The notes beneath the pieces are model-generated. The model made no database searches. It had not been told where the DNA came from and was given only the letters and a program-made list of their open reading frames with translations. Both the position numbers and the translations under genes were made by a program. Shown in pieces: positions 25,090 through 33,457 of a DNA stretch of 64,000 nt (its first letter is position 1; the number at the start of each line of letters is the position of its first letter). The DNA comes from Martinezella dioscoreae. Lineage in GTDB: Bacteria > Pseudomonadota > Alphaproteobacteria > Rhizobiales > Rhizobiaceae. The stretch spans positions 682,001-746,000 of the forward strand of contig NZ_BLAJ01000004.1 of NCBI RefSeq assembly GCF_009176305.1, read 5' to 3'.

Positions 25090-28000
25090 CTATGGCGTAT
25101 CCGGCGTCGCCGTGGCAACGTTCGGCTCCTGCCCCTCCGCATCGGTCGATCTCTTGCCCTTGAAGACACGGCGGACGGAGACGAAGAGCAGCGGGATGAA
25201 GAAGATGCCGAGCACGGTCGCCGAGATCATACCGCCCATGACGCCGATACCGATCGAGTTCTGGCTGCCGGAACCGGCCCCGTTGGCAATCGCCAGCGGC
25301 AGCACGCCGAGGATGAAGGCGAATGAGGTCATCAGGATCGGTCGCAGACGTTGCCTTGCCGCCTCGAGCGTCGCATCGATCAGGTTCTTGCCCTTACTCT
25401 GCTGCTCGATGGCGAATTCGACGATCAGGATGGCGTTCTTTGCCGCCAGACCGATTGTTGTCAGCAGGCCCACCTTGAAGTAGACGTCGTTCGACTGCCC
25501 GAAGATGGTTGCGGCCAGCAGTGCGCCGAAGATGCCGATCGGGACCGACAGCATGACGGCGAACGGGATCGACCAGCTCTCGTAAAGGGCGGCGAGCGCC
25601 AGGAAGACGACCAGGATCGAAATCGCGTAGAGCTGGCTTGCCTGGTTACCCGAAAGCTTTTCCTGAGCGGACAGGCTGGTCCAATCGTGGCTGAACCCCG
25701 GCGGCAGGCTCGCCATGATCCTGTCGATCTCGTTCATGGCGTCGCCCGAGGAGACGCCAGGCGCCGCGGTACCCTGGATTTCGACGGCAGAAGCACCATT
25801 ATAGCGCTCCAGGCGTGGCGAACCATAGGTCCAGATACCTGAGGCGAAGGCCGAGAACGGCACCATGTCGCCGCCGGAATTGCGCACATACCAGCGATCG
25901 AAATCCTCCGGCTGCATGCGGAACTTGCTGTCGGCCTGCACATAGACTCTCTTGACGCGGCCGCGGTCGATGAAGTCGTTGACGTAGGTGCCGCCCCAGG
26001 CCGTCGACAACGTCGCATTGATATCCGCCAGATTGACGTTCAAGGCGCGAGCCTTTTCCTGATCGATATGGATCGAATATTGCGGCGTATCGTCCAGTCC
26101 GTTCGGGCGCGTGCCGCTCAGCTTCGCGCTCCCCGACGCCGCACCCAAGAACTGGTTGCGGGCGGCGATCAATGCGGTGTGACCCGCGCCGTTGATATCC
26201 TTGATGTAGAAATCGAAGCCGCTGTTATTGCCGAAACCGGGGATTGCCGGCGGTGCCAGCGCGAAGACATTGCCGTCCTTGATCTTGGCAAAGGCGGCCA
26301 TCGCGCGTCTGGCGATCGCCTGGGCGGAGGCTTGCGGCGTCCTGCGCTGATCGAAGTCCTTCAGATCCACGAAGGCGACGGCAACGTTCTGGCCCTGGCC
26401 GCTGAAATTGAAGCCAACGCTGCCAAAGACACCGTCGACATAGTCCTTCTCATTGTTGAGATAATAATTCATGACCTGATCGAGCACTTTACGGGTGCGT
26501 TCAGCGGTCGCACCGGGGGGCAGCTGAATGCTGGTCAGAAGACGTCCCTGATCCTCTTCCGGAAGGAAGGAGCTAGGGAGACGATTGAACAAATAACCGA
26601 CACCGACGCCGATCAGCACGAAGATGACGAGGAACACGGCACCGCGGCGGATCATGCCATGAATGGTGCGCTGATAACCTCTCGTTCCCCGCTCGAAATT
26701 GCGGTTGAACCAGCCGAACAGGCCGCGCTCACGTGCCCCATGCGCCGGCTTCTTGAGAATGGTGGCGCAAAGAGCTGGCGTGAGGATAAGAGCGACGATG
26801 ACGGAGAGCACCATCGCCGAGACGATCGTCACCGAGAACTGCCGGTAGATGACGCCGACCGAACCGGAGAAGAAGGCCATCGGGATGAACACGGCCGACA
26901 AGACCGTGGCGATGCCGATCAGCGCGCCGGTGATTTCCTGCATCGACTTGATCGTCGCCTCGCGTGGCGACAATCCCTCTTCCTCCATCACGCGCTCGAC
27001 ATTTTCGACGACGACGATGGCGTCGTCGACCAGAAGGCCGATCGCCAGCACCATGCCGAACATGGTCAATGTGTTGATGGAATAGCCGAACATCGCCAGC
27101 ACGCCGAAGGTGCCGAGCAGGACGACAGGGACGGCGAGCGTCGGGATCAGCGTGGCGCGCAGGTTCTGCAGGAAGACGAACATGACGATGAAGACGAGCA
27201 CGATGGCTTCGAACAGCGTCTTGACCACGTCCTCGATAGAAAGCTTCACGAAGGGCGTCGTATCGTAGGGATAGACGATCTCCACGTTCGGCGGCAACGT
27301 GCTGCGCAAACCATCGATCGTCGACTGGACCCTGGCCGCCGTATCGATCGCATTTGCATCCGTCGCCAGGCTGATGCCAAGGCCCGCGGCAGGCATGCCG
27401 TTATAGACACCCGACGTGACGTAGCTATCGGCGCCCAGCTTCACTGTAGCGACATCGTTGACGCGAACCATGGAACCATCAGGCAGGCTCTTGAGGATGA
27501 TGTTCTCGAATTCCTCCGGCGTCTGGAAACGGCTGCCAGCCGTAACCGTCGCATTGAGCTGCTGGCCGCCAAGCTGCGGCAGACCACCCAGTTGACCGGA
27601 CGAGACCTGTACGTTTTGCGCTTGAATGGCGGAGACGACGTCCGATGTCATCAGCTGGTATTTGACGAGCTTGTCCGGATCGACCCAGATGCGCATAGCA
27701 TAGCGCGCACCGAAGAGCGTGGTGTCGCCAACGCCTGGAACCCGCTTCAAAGTATCGTTCAGGGTACTGTCGACATAGTCGGCTAGGTCGGTCGGCATAA
27801 GTTTGCGATCCGTCGACACAAACGCCGCAACGAGGAAGAAGCTGCTGGTCGATTTCGAAACGGTGATGCCGGTATTCTGGACGACTTGCGGCAATTGCGC
27901 GGTGACGAGCTGCAGCTTGTTCTGCACCTGCATCTGCGCGACGTCGGGATTGGCCTTGTTGGTGAAAGTCAATGAGATCGAGGCTTGGCCCGTCGCCGTC

Positions 28001-28245
28001 GAGGTCGACGCCATGTAATCGAGATTGTCGATACCGGTCATGCCCTGCTCGATGACCTTGGTCACCGAGTTTTCGACGGTTGCGGCGTCGGCGCCGGAAT
28101 AGGTGGCGGTGATGCGCACCGTCGTCGGCGCGATCTGCGGATATTGCGCGACCGACAGTGTGAGGATCGAAAGTGCGCCCGCCAGCATGATGACGATGGC
28201 GATCACCCAGGCAAAGACGGGCCGGTCAATGAAGAAGCGAGACAT
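25090..28245 (-). CDS. RND multidrug efflux transporter, AcrB/MexB-like
   Basis: The product has 1051 residues, the normal length for an HAE1-type inner-membrane RND pump. The N-terminus MSRFFIDRPVFAWVIAI is canonical. The proton-relay aspartates are present in LLVDDAIVVVENVERVMEEE, with the family motif continuing as SPREATIKSMQEITGALIGI. Large periplasmic domains and twelve membrane segments are expected. It exports drugs or plant-derived compounds with the adaptor encoded 9 bp upstream. No outer-membrane factor gene is adjacent, so it probably shares a TolC-like channel encoded elsewhere. Confidence 0.96.
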   Translation of the reverse strand: MSRFFIDRPVFAWVIAIVIMLAGALSILTLSVAQYPQIAPTTVRITATYSGADAATVENSVTKVIEQGMTGIDNLDYMASTSTATGQASISLTFTNKANPDVAQMQVQNKLQLVTAQLPQVVQNTGITVSKSTSSFFLVAAFVSTDRKLMPTDLADYVDSTLNDTLKRVPGVGDTTLFGARYAMRIWVDPDKLVKYQLMTSDVVSAIQAQNVQVSSGQLGGLPQLGGQQLNATVTAGSRFQTPEEFENIILKSLPDGSMVRVNDVATVKLGADSYVTSGVYNGMPAAGLGISLATDANAIDTAARVQSTIDGLRSTLPPNVEIVYPYDTTPFVKLSIEDVVKTLFEAIVLVFIVMFVFLQNLRATLIPTLAVPVVLLGTFGVLAMFGYSINTLTMFGMVLAIGLLVDDAIVVVENVERVMEEEGLSPREATIKSMQEITGALIGIATVLSAVFIPMAFFSGSVGVIYRQFSVTIVSAMVLSVIVALILTPALCATILKKPAHGARERGLFGWFNRNFERGTRGYQRTIHGMIRRGAVFLVIFVLIGVGVGYLFNRLPSSFLPEEDQGRLLTSIQLPPGATAERTRKVLDQVMNYYLNNEKDYVDGVFGSVGFNFSGQGQNVAVAFVDLKDFDQRRTPQASAQAIARRAMAAFAKIKDGNVFALAPPAIPGFGNNSGFDFYIKDINGAGHTALIAARNQFLGAASGSAKLSGTRPNGLDDTPQYSIHIDQEKARALNVNLADINATLSTAWGGTYVNDFIDRGRVKRVYVQADSKFRMQPEDFDRWYVRNSGGDMVPFSAFASGIWTYGSPRLERYNGASAVEIQGTAAPGVSSGDAMNEIDRIMASLPPGFSHDWTSLSAQEKLSGNQASQLYAISILVVFLALAALYESWSIPFAVMLSVPIGIFGALLAATIFGQSNDVYFKVGLLTTIGLAAKNAILIVEFAIEQQSKGKNLIDATLEAARQRLRPILMTSFAFILGVLPLAIANGAGSGSQNSIGIGVMGGMISATVLGIFFIPLLFVSVRRVFKGKRSTDAEGQEPNVATATPDTP

Positions 28246-28254
28246 GTTTTACCC

Positions 28255-29502
28255 TCAATTCGTCGAACCGGTGACGGTGCTCTTGTCCGCGCCGTCGGCC
28301 TTGGCCTGCTGACCGGCTTGGGCTGTGCCGGCCGCCGATGCCTGTTCAAGATTTCCGCTGGCATCGTCGACTGTCACCAGCGCGACGTTCACCTCCTGGC
28401 CGTCACGCACGCGCTGTATGCCTTCGACAACGACTCGATCTCCCTCCTCTACTCCTTTGCCGACGAGCCAGCTGTTGCCGATGCTGCGCTGAACGGTCAG
28501 CACGCGCTGCTGGATTTTGCCGTCCGCGCTGACGAAGAAAGCGATCGGTTCGCCCTTCGTGTTGCGGGTCACGGCACGCTGCGGCACGAGGAAGCTGCTT
28601 TCGGCAACGCCTTCCTGAATGGTGGCGCGCACATACATGCCCGGCAGCAGAACCCGCTCCGGGTTGGGGAAGCTGGCGCGGACATTGAGTGTTCCGACGG
28701 TCTCGGCTACAGCCGCCTCCGCAAATTCCAGCGTGCCGCTTTCCTTATACTGCGTGCCGTCCTCCAAGGTCAGACGGACCGAAACATTCTCGCCGCTTGT
28801 CTTCAGGCGCCCCTCCTCCACGGCACGTCGGAATCGCAGGAGGTTCGTACTCGACTGCGTGACGTCGACATTGATCGGATCGAGCTGGCGAATGGTGGTC
28901 AGCGCGGTCGTTTGTTCGGCAGTCACGAGTGCGCCGACCGTCACGGTGGAGGCATCGACGCGGCCGGAAATCGGCGCACGGATCTTTGTATAATCAAGAT
29001 TGATCCGTGCGGTCTCGAGCGCCGCCTTGGCAGAGGCGACATCGGCCTGTGCCTGTACCAGGGTTGACTTCGCATCGTCGAAATTCTGCTGGCTGACGGC
29101 GCTCTGCGCACTCAGGCCCGCATAGCGGTCCAATTTGGCCTGGGCATTCGGCACGGCACCTTCCGCCTTCTGCAAGGCGGCGACCGCACTGTCATAGGAT
29201 GCCTGGTAAGAAGACGGATCGATCTCATAAAGCACATCGCCTTCCTTGACCTCGCTTCCTTCCTTGAAATTGCGGCTGCGGATGATGCCGCCGACTTGCG
29301 GCCGAACCTCGGCGACGAGATTGGCGCTGATGCGACCGGGTAGATCGGCGGTGATCGCGACCGATTGCGGATGCAATGTCATCGCGCTAACCTCGGATTT
29401 CACAGTTCTTCCACTATTCTGTGCTGCCGGCTGTTGGCTGCAGCCAGCCAACAATATGACCACGATTCCCGAAGCCACGGTCCGCGTTAGATGTCGTTTC
29501 AT
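28255..29502 (-). CDS. RND efflux periplasmic adaptor lipoprotein, AcrA/MexA-like
   Basis: The product has 415 residues. The N-terminus ends in a lipobox, VILLAGC, with Cys21 as lipidation site. A barrel-sandwich half-motif (VRPQVGGIIRSRNFKEGSEV) is followed by an alpha-hairpin rich in Ala and Gln (residues about 100-160) and then TKIRAPISGRVDAST, the second lipoyl half. The extended C-terminus has low complexity. The gene precedes the pump gene by 9 bp. No regulator of TetR or MarR type is next to it; the region upstream of 29502 is long and non-coding apart from one doubtful small frame. Confidence 0.95.
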   Translation of the reverse strand: MKRHLTRTVASGIVVILLAGCSQQPAAQNSGRTVKSEVSAMTLHPQSVAITADLPGRISANLVAEVRPQVGGIIRSRNFKEGSEVKEGDVLYEIDPSSYQASYDSAVAALQKAEGAVPNAQAKLDRYAGLSAQSAVSQQNFDDAKSTLVQAQADVASAKAALETARINLDYTKIRAPISGRVDASTVTVGALVTAEQTTALTTIRQLDPINVDVTQSSTNLLRFRRAVEEGRLKTSGENVSVRLTLEDGTQYKESGTLEFAEAAVAETVGTLNVRASFPNPERVLLPGMYVRATIQEGVAESSFLVPQRAVTRNTKGEPIAFFVSADGKIQQRVLTVQRSIGNSWLVGKGVEEGDRVVVEGIQRVRDGQEVNVALVTVDDASGNLEQASAAGTAQAGQQAKADGADKSTVTGSTN

Positions 29503-29791
29503 ATATTCCTCGTTGCGTGCGGATCAAAATCTGAAGGAAAGGAGGGAACGGAAAGGCTGGTTTCCGGCGGCACGGCTCCGCGCGAACTCGCAACCAATCC
29601 TTCGCCTCTGGGCATCATCGTCACGTCTGCCTGCAGAGGGCATAAGGCAGCTTGTCTGGCGCGACCAGGTAGCTTCCTGCCCGCGCTCCGCTTGAGTTGC
29701 GAATTGCAGCGCGACTATCGCCATGGTACCGCACGTGCTCAATCCGTTGATGATGGTGCAGACATCGGATCGTTCATGTTATTCACCGCTC
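29503..29791. other. Upstream region of RND operon
   Basis: Nearly 290 bp with no supported gene. It should contain the efflux operon promoter on the minus strand. Open frames on both strands here have compositions typical of shadow frames. No convincing operator was identified. Confidence 0.4.
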
Positions 29792-30025
29792 TCACTGAAT
29801 GAACATATTCTCACGAAGATCCGATTGATCTGTGCAAGAATCCGTACGTAGATCAAACGGATGGATAAGCATATTAGGGTCCACATCAACGATCTCCACC
29901 GTCATGCTGGTATGGGTATTCCATGGAGTGGATTGATAAACCGATGGCACGGAGATATCATACCTTCTAATTGAACCTGACTTCCTGTCCATCCAATTGC
30001 GTGATTTGAAGCTGATGATCACCAC
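29792..30025 (-). CDS. Possible small hypothetical protein, 77 aa
   Basis: A GTG start has TTAAGG just upstream. The frame encodes a polar protein with segments such as TSMTVEIVDVDPNMLIHPF and no signal peptide or membrane helix. It lies in an AT-rich stretch (about 29800-30380) unlike the surrounding DNA. No family is recognised, and it may not be a gene. Confidence 0.3.
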   Translation of the reverse strand: MVIISFKSRNWMDRKSGSIRRYDISVPSVYQSTPWNTHTSMTVEIVDVDPNMLIHPFDLRTDSCTDQSDLRENMFIQ

Positions 30026-30365
30026 CTTAAGCCCTATCTAACATGCTCTTACAGGAGGATTACTCTCGATTTGTCACATAGCTTTGCCGGAAAATGGTCA
30101 AAGTGTGTCAATTGGTGTCGACGCGGCCAAATCATGTCGCGATATATGGCTTGGATACGGTCCTCTACTTAATGTTATCTATGCGCATTATCACAATGTG
30201 TATCGGCATTTCTGCATGCGCGATCACCGGTTGACGACCGCTATTTAACGATCAGGCATATTGCAATGAGATCGAAGATCGGTTGTGCATGACCGCTGGA
30301 TTACCGCTGACACATGCCTAAATATCACCTGAGAAGAAAGGCTTGTTACAAGCGTTCAGCCGCGC
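30026..30365. other. AT-rich non-coding stretch
   Basis: About 340 bp of lower-GC sequence with no supported frame. Base composition differs from the flanking operons, which suggests acquired or decaying DNA. I see no repeat, RNA gene or terminator that I can defend. Confidence 0.35.
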
Positions 30366-30566
30366 TCATTGCAGTGATGCGGCGGAGGCTGTCTTACGAA
30401 TGGTGATTTCGATGCCACCCATGGACCTGCCATCATCAGTCACATCCGGTACACGTATGTAAAGGATCTCGGAATAGTTGCGGAACGTTCCGCCGATTAG
30501 CTCATATATCGCAAGTGCTGTATTTTCCGGGAGCTCTTCGACCGATACGCTTTTACGTTGCTGCAT
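30366..30566 (-). CDS. Small hypothetical protein, 66 aa
   Basis: The start MQQRKSVSVEELPENTAL is preceded by AAAGAGAA. The product is soluble, with a mixed alpha/beta look (TALAIYELIGGTFRNYSEIL, then GGIEITIRKT). A further short frame on the same strand overlaps its start by 14 bp. Composition is more balanced than a shadow frame. Function unknown. Confidence 0.5.
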   Translation of the reverse strand: MQQRKSVSVEELPENTALAIYELIGGTFRNYSEILYIRVPDVTDDGRSMGGIEITIRKTASAASLQ

Positions 30567-30726
30567 GGGATTCTCTTTCAAAAGTCGTGGCGCCCTCAAG
30601 AGATAGAATAATGTTCAGCACTTTAGCCGCGATTTGTCGCAAAGATATCCCAGGAATTCGGGAAACTGTCACAAATGCGTGAGTGCTGCTTCCACGAGAG
30701 CAGATATCATCGTACGAATAGCCCAT
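30553..30726 (-). CDS. Possible small hypothetical protein, 57 aa
   Basis: The frame begins MGYSYDDICSRGSSTHAF and ends 14 bp inside the next gene (30366-30566), an arrangement that would allow coupled translation. A longer version starts at 30807. Neither start has a good ribosome site. RQIAAKVLNIILSLEGA looks helical. No family is recognised. Confidence 0.3.
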   Translation of the reverse strand: MGYSYDDICSRGSSTHAFVTVSRIPGISLRQIAAKVLNIILSLEGATTFERESHAAT

Positions 30727-30839
30727 ATTGTCCGCAGTAAGATGGTCTGTAAGACCAAAGGGTGGGAGCCCCTCGGACGCCTGAGGCTCCGGCGAAAGCG
30801 GCGGCAATCCGGACCCTGGCTATGAGCAATCTCTCCTGC

Positions 30840-31535
30840 TCAGACAGTCAGATGGCGGCGGGCCTCTGGCGTATCCAGCGTCTCGGCCAGCCCCTCATGC
30901 ACGATCTCGCCGCGATCCATGATGTAGACGTAGTCGGCAAGCTCGCGGCAGAAATCGAGATATTGCTCGACCAGCAGGATCGCCATGCCGGTGGAATCCC
31001 TGAGGTAGCGGATCGCCCTGCCGATATCCTTGATGATCGACGGCTGAATGCCCTCGGTCGGCTCGTCCAAAACCAGGATCTTCGGCCGCGTCACCATCGC
31101 CCGGCCGATCGCCAGTTGCTGCTGCTGGCCGCCGGAAAGATCGCCGCCGCGGCGCGAGAGCATGGACTTCAGCACTGGAAACAGGTTGTAGATATCATCG
31201 GGAATGCTGCGGTCGCGGCGGGAAAGCGGCGCATATCCGGTCTCGAGATTTTCCTTCACGGTCAAGAGCGGAAAGATCTCGCGTCCTTGCGGCACGTAGC
31301 CGATGCCTTGCTTGGCGCGCGCGAATGGCGCCATGCCGTTCAACGTGACACCGTTGAAAGCAACCGTGCCGGCCGACAAGGCATGCTGTCCGGTAACCGC
31401 ACGCAATAGCGAGCTTTTGCCGACGCCGTTGCGCCCGAGAACGCAGGTGATCTTGCCCATCTCCGCCTTGATGGAGATGCCTCGCAGCGCTTGAGCGGCG
31501 CCATAATGCAGGTTCGCGTTTTCGACTGTCAGCAT
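30840..31535 (-). CDS. urtE: Urea ABC transporter ATPase UrtE
   Basis: The product has 231 residues, beginning MLTVENANLHYGAAQALRGI. It has Walker A GRNGVGKSSL, signature LSGGQQQQLAIGRAM and Walker B ILVLDEPTEGIQPSII, as in LivF/UrtE ATPases. The urtEDCBA set and its order identify it as a high-affinity urea importer rather than a branched-chain amino-acid system. It is the distal gene of the operon, one base beyond urtD. Nitrogen limitation is the usual inducing condition for this family. Confidence 0.93.
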   Translation of the reverse strand: MLTVENANLHYGAAQALRGISIKAEMGKITCVLGRNGVGKSSLLRAVTGQHALSAGTVAFNGVTLNGMAPFARAKQGIGYVPQGREIFPLLTVKENLETGYAPLSRRDRSIPDDIYNLFPVLKSMLSRRGGDLSGGQQQQLAIGRAMVTRPKILVLDEPTEGIQPSIIKDIGRAIRYLRDSTGMAILLVEQYLDFCRELADYVYIMDRGEIVHEGLAETLDTPEARRHLTV

Positions 31536-31536
31536 T

Positions 31537-32292
31537 TCATCGCCCCAGATAATTCTCGATCACCTTCGGATCACTGCTGACGAAATCGATCGAGCCTTCC
31601 GCCAGAACCGATCCTTCCGCCAGACATGTCACCTTGACGCCGAGATCCCGGATAAAGCCCATGTCGTGTTCGACCACGACGACCGAACGCGTCTTGGCGA
31701 TCTCCTTCAAGAGCACAGCGGTTTCCGCCGTCTCGGCATCCGTCATGCCCGCCACCGGTTCGTCGACCAAGAGTAGCTTTGGCTCCTGCGCCAGCAGCAT
31801 GCCGATTTCCAGCCACTGCTTCTGGCCATGCGAGAGATTGGCCGCCAGCTCGTCGCGCCGGTGCGACAGCCGCACCGTCTCCAGGATTTCCTCGATACGA
31901 TCGCGATCCGCGGGCGTCAGCCTATAGAATAGCGTCGCAAAGACGCCGCGATTGCGGTTGAGCGCCAGTTCGAGATTGTCCCAGACGGTATGGCTTTCGA
32001 AAACGGTCGGCTTCTGGAACTTCCGCCCGATGCCGAGCTGGGCGATATCGGCCTCATCCTTCTTCGTCAAGTCGACCTGGCCGTTGAAGAACACCTCGCC
32101 CTCGTCGGGCCGCGTCTTGCCGGTGATGATGTCCATCATCGTGGTCTTGCCCGCACCATTCGGGCCGATGATGGCGCGAAGTTCGCCAGGCTCGATGACG
32201 ATCGACAGTGAGTTCAAAGCCTTGAAGCCATCGAAGGAGACCGAAACGTTGTTGAGGTAGAGCATGCTGTTGGGTTTGATATCGGGGATCAT
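31537..32292 (-). CDS. urtD: Urea ABC transporter ATPase UrtD
   Basis: The product has 251 residues from the start MIPDIKPNSMLYLNNVSV, preceded by GGAGTAGGA. Walker A is GPNGAGKTT, the signature is LSHGQKQWLEIGMLL (the LSHGQKQ variant is typical of UrtD), and Walker B is LLLVDEPVAGMTDAET. VVVVEHDMGFIRDLG contains the H-loop. It pairs with UrtE to drive the UrtB/UrtC channel. The start lies 5 bp after the urtC stop. Confidence 0.94.
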   Translation of the reverse strand: MIPDIKPNSMLYLNNVSVSFDGFKALNSLSIVIEPGELRAIIGPNGAGKTTMMDIITGKTRPDEGEVFFNGQVDLTKKDEADIAQLGIGRKFQKPTVFESHTVWDNLELALNRNRGVFATLFYRLTPADRDRIEEILETVRLSHRRDELAANLSHGQKQWLEIGMLLAQEPKLLLVDEPVAGMTDAETAETAVLLKEIAKTRSVVVVEHDMGFIRDLGVKVTCLAEGSVLAEGSIDFVSSDPKVIENYLGR

Positions 32293-32296
32293 GGTC

Positions 32297-33457
32297 CTAC
32301 TCCGCAGCCTGCACGGACGGGTCGGCTTCATCCTTCGCAGCCTTGGGCGGCGGGCTTGTCGGCTTGCGCGTCTTGCCGAAATGGTGCGCTATCGTTCCGA
32401 CGATGCCCTTCGGCAGGAACAACGTCACCGCGACGAACAAGCCACCAAGCGCAAACAGCCAGAAATCGGGAAACAAGCCGGTGAAGATGGTCTTGCCGCC
32501 GTTGACGAGCACCGCGCCGATGATCGGCCCGATCAGGGTCGCTCTCCCGCCGACGGCCGTCCAGATGACGACTTCGATCGAATTCGCGGGGGCGAACTCG
32601 CCGGGATTGATGATGCCGATCTGCGGCACGTAAAGCGCGCCGGCAATGCCCGCCATCATGGCCGATACGACGAAGACGAAGAGCTTGATATGTTCGACAC
32701 GATAGCCGAGGAAACGCGTGCGGCTTTCCGCGTCGCGCACGCCCACAAGCACCTTGCCGAACTTCGAGCGGACGATGGCCGAGGACAGCATCAATGCCAG
32801 CGCCAGGAACACGGCCGTGATGGCGAACAGCAGCGCGCGCGTCCCATCGGCCTGAATGTTGAAGCCGAGAATGTCCTTGAAATCGGTCAGGCCGTTATTG
32901 CCGCCGAAACCCATGTCGTTGCGGAAGAAGGCAAGCAGCAGAGCATAGGTCATGGCTTGCGTGATGATCGACAGATAGACGCCGTTGACGCGCGAGCGAA
33001 AGGCAAACCAGCCGAAGACGAAGGCCAGCAGGCCGGGTGCCGCAAGCACGATAAGCATGGCGAACCAGAACTGGTCGAAGCCATACCAGAACCAGGGCAG
33101 TTCCTTCCAATTCAGGAAAACCATGAAATCGGGCAGGATCGGATTGCCATAGGTACCGCGCGAACCAATCTGCCGCATCAGATACATGCCCATCGCATAG
33201 CCACCGAGCGCGAAGAAGGCACCGTGGCCGAGCGAGAGAATGCCGCAATAACCCCAGACCAGATCGAGCGCCAGGGCGAGCAGCGCATAGGTCAGATACT
33301 TGCCGAACAGCGACATCAGATAGGTCGGCACATGTAGCGCGCTCGTTTCGGGCAACAGCAGGTTCGACAGCGGCACGAGTACCGCGACGGCAAGCAGGAT
33401 CGCGATGGCAATGCTGATACGGCGGTCGAGCGAGCGAAGAAGAAAGGTCGTGATCAT
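32297..33457 (-). CDS. urtC: Urea ABC transporter permease UrtC
   Basis: The product has 386 residues. It is LivM-like, with a characteristic GYCGILSLGHGAFFALGGYA and a loop VGVRDAESRTRFLGYRVEHI. About ten membrane segments are expected, and the C-terminal tail is charged and Pro-rich. It overlaps urtB by 4 bp (ATGA) and is therefore coupled to it. Confidence 0.94.
   Translation of the reverse strand: MITTFLLRSLDRRISIAIAILLAVAVLVPLSNLLLPETSALHVPTYLMSLFGKYLTYALLALALDLVWGYCGILSLGHGAFFALGGYAMGMYLMRQIGSRGTYGNPILPDFMVFLNWKELPWFWYGFDQFWFAMLIVLAAPGLLAFVFGWFAFRSRVNGVYLSIITQAMTYALLLAFFRNDMGFGGNNGLTDFKDILGFNIQADGTRALLFAITAVFLALALMLSSAIVRSKFGKVLVGVRDAESRTRFLGYRVEHIKLFVFVVSAMMAGIAGALYVPQIGIINPGEFAPANSIEVVIWTAVGGRATLIGPIIGAVLVNGGKTIFTGLFPDFWLFALGGLFVAVTLFLPKGIVGTIAHHFGKTRKPTSPPPKAAKDEADPSVQAAE

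Noticed and set aside
26068..27786. 572-codon plus-strand frame opposite the RND pump gene
   Set aside because: It is the antisense of an RND transporter; the low-complexity composition shows it is not a gene.
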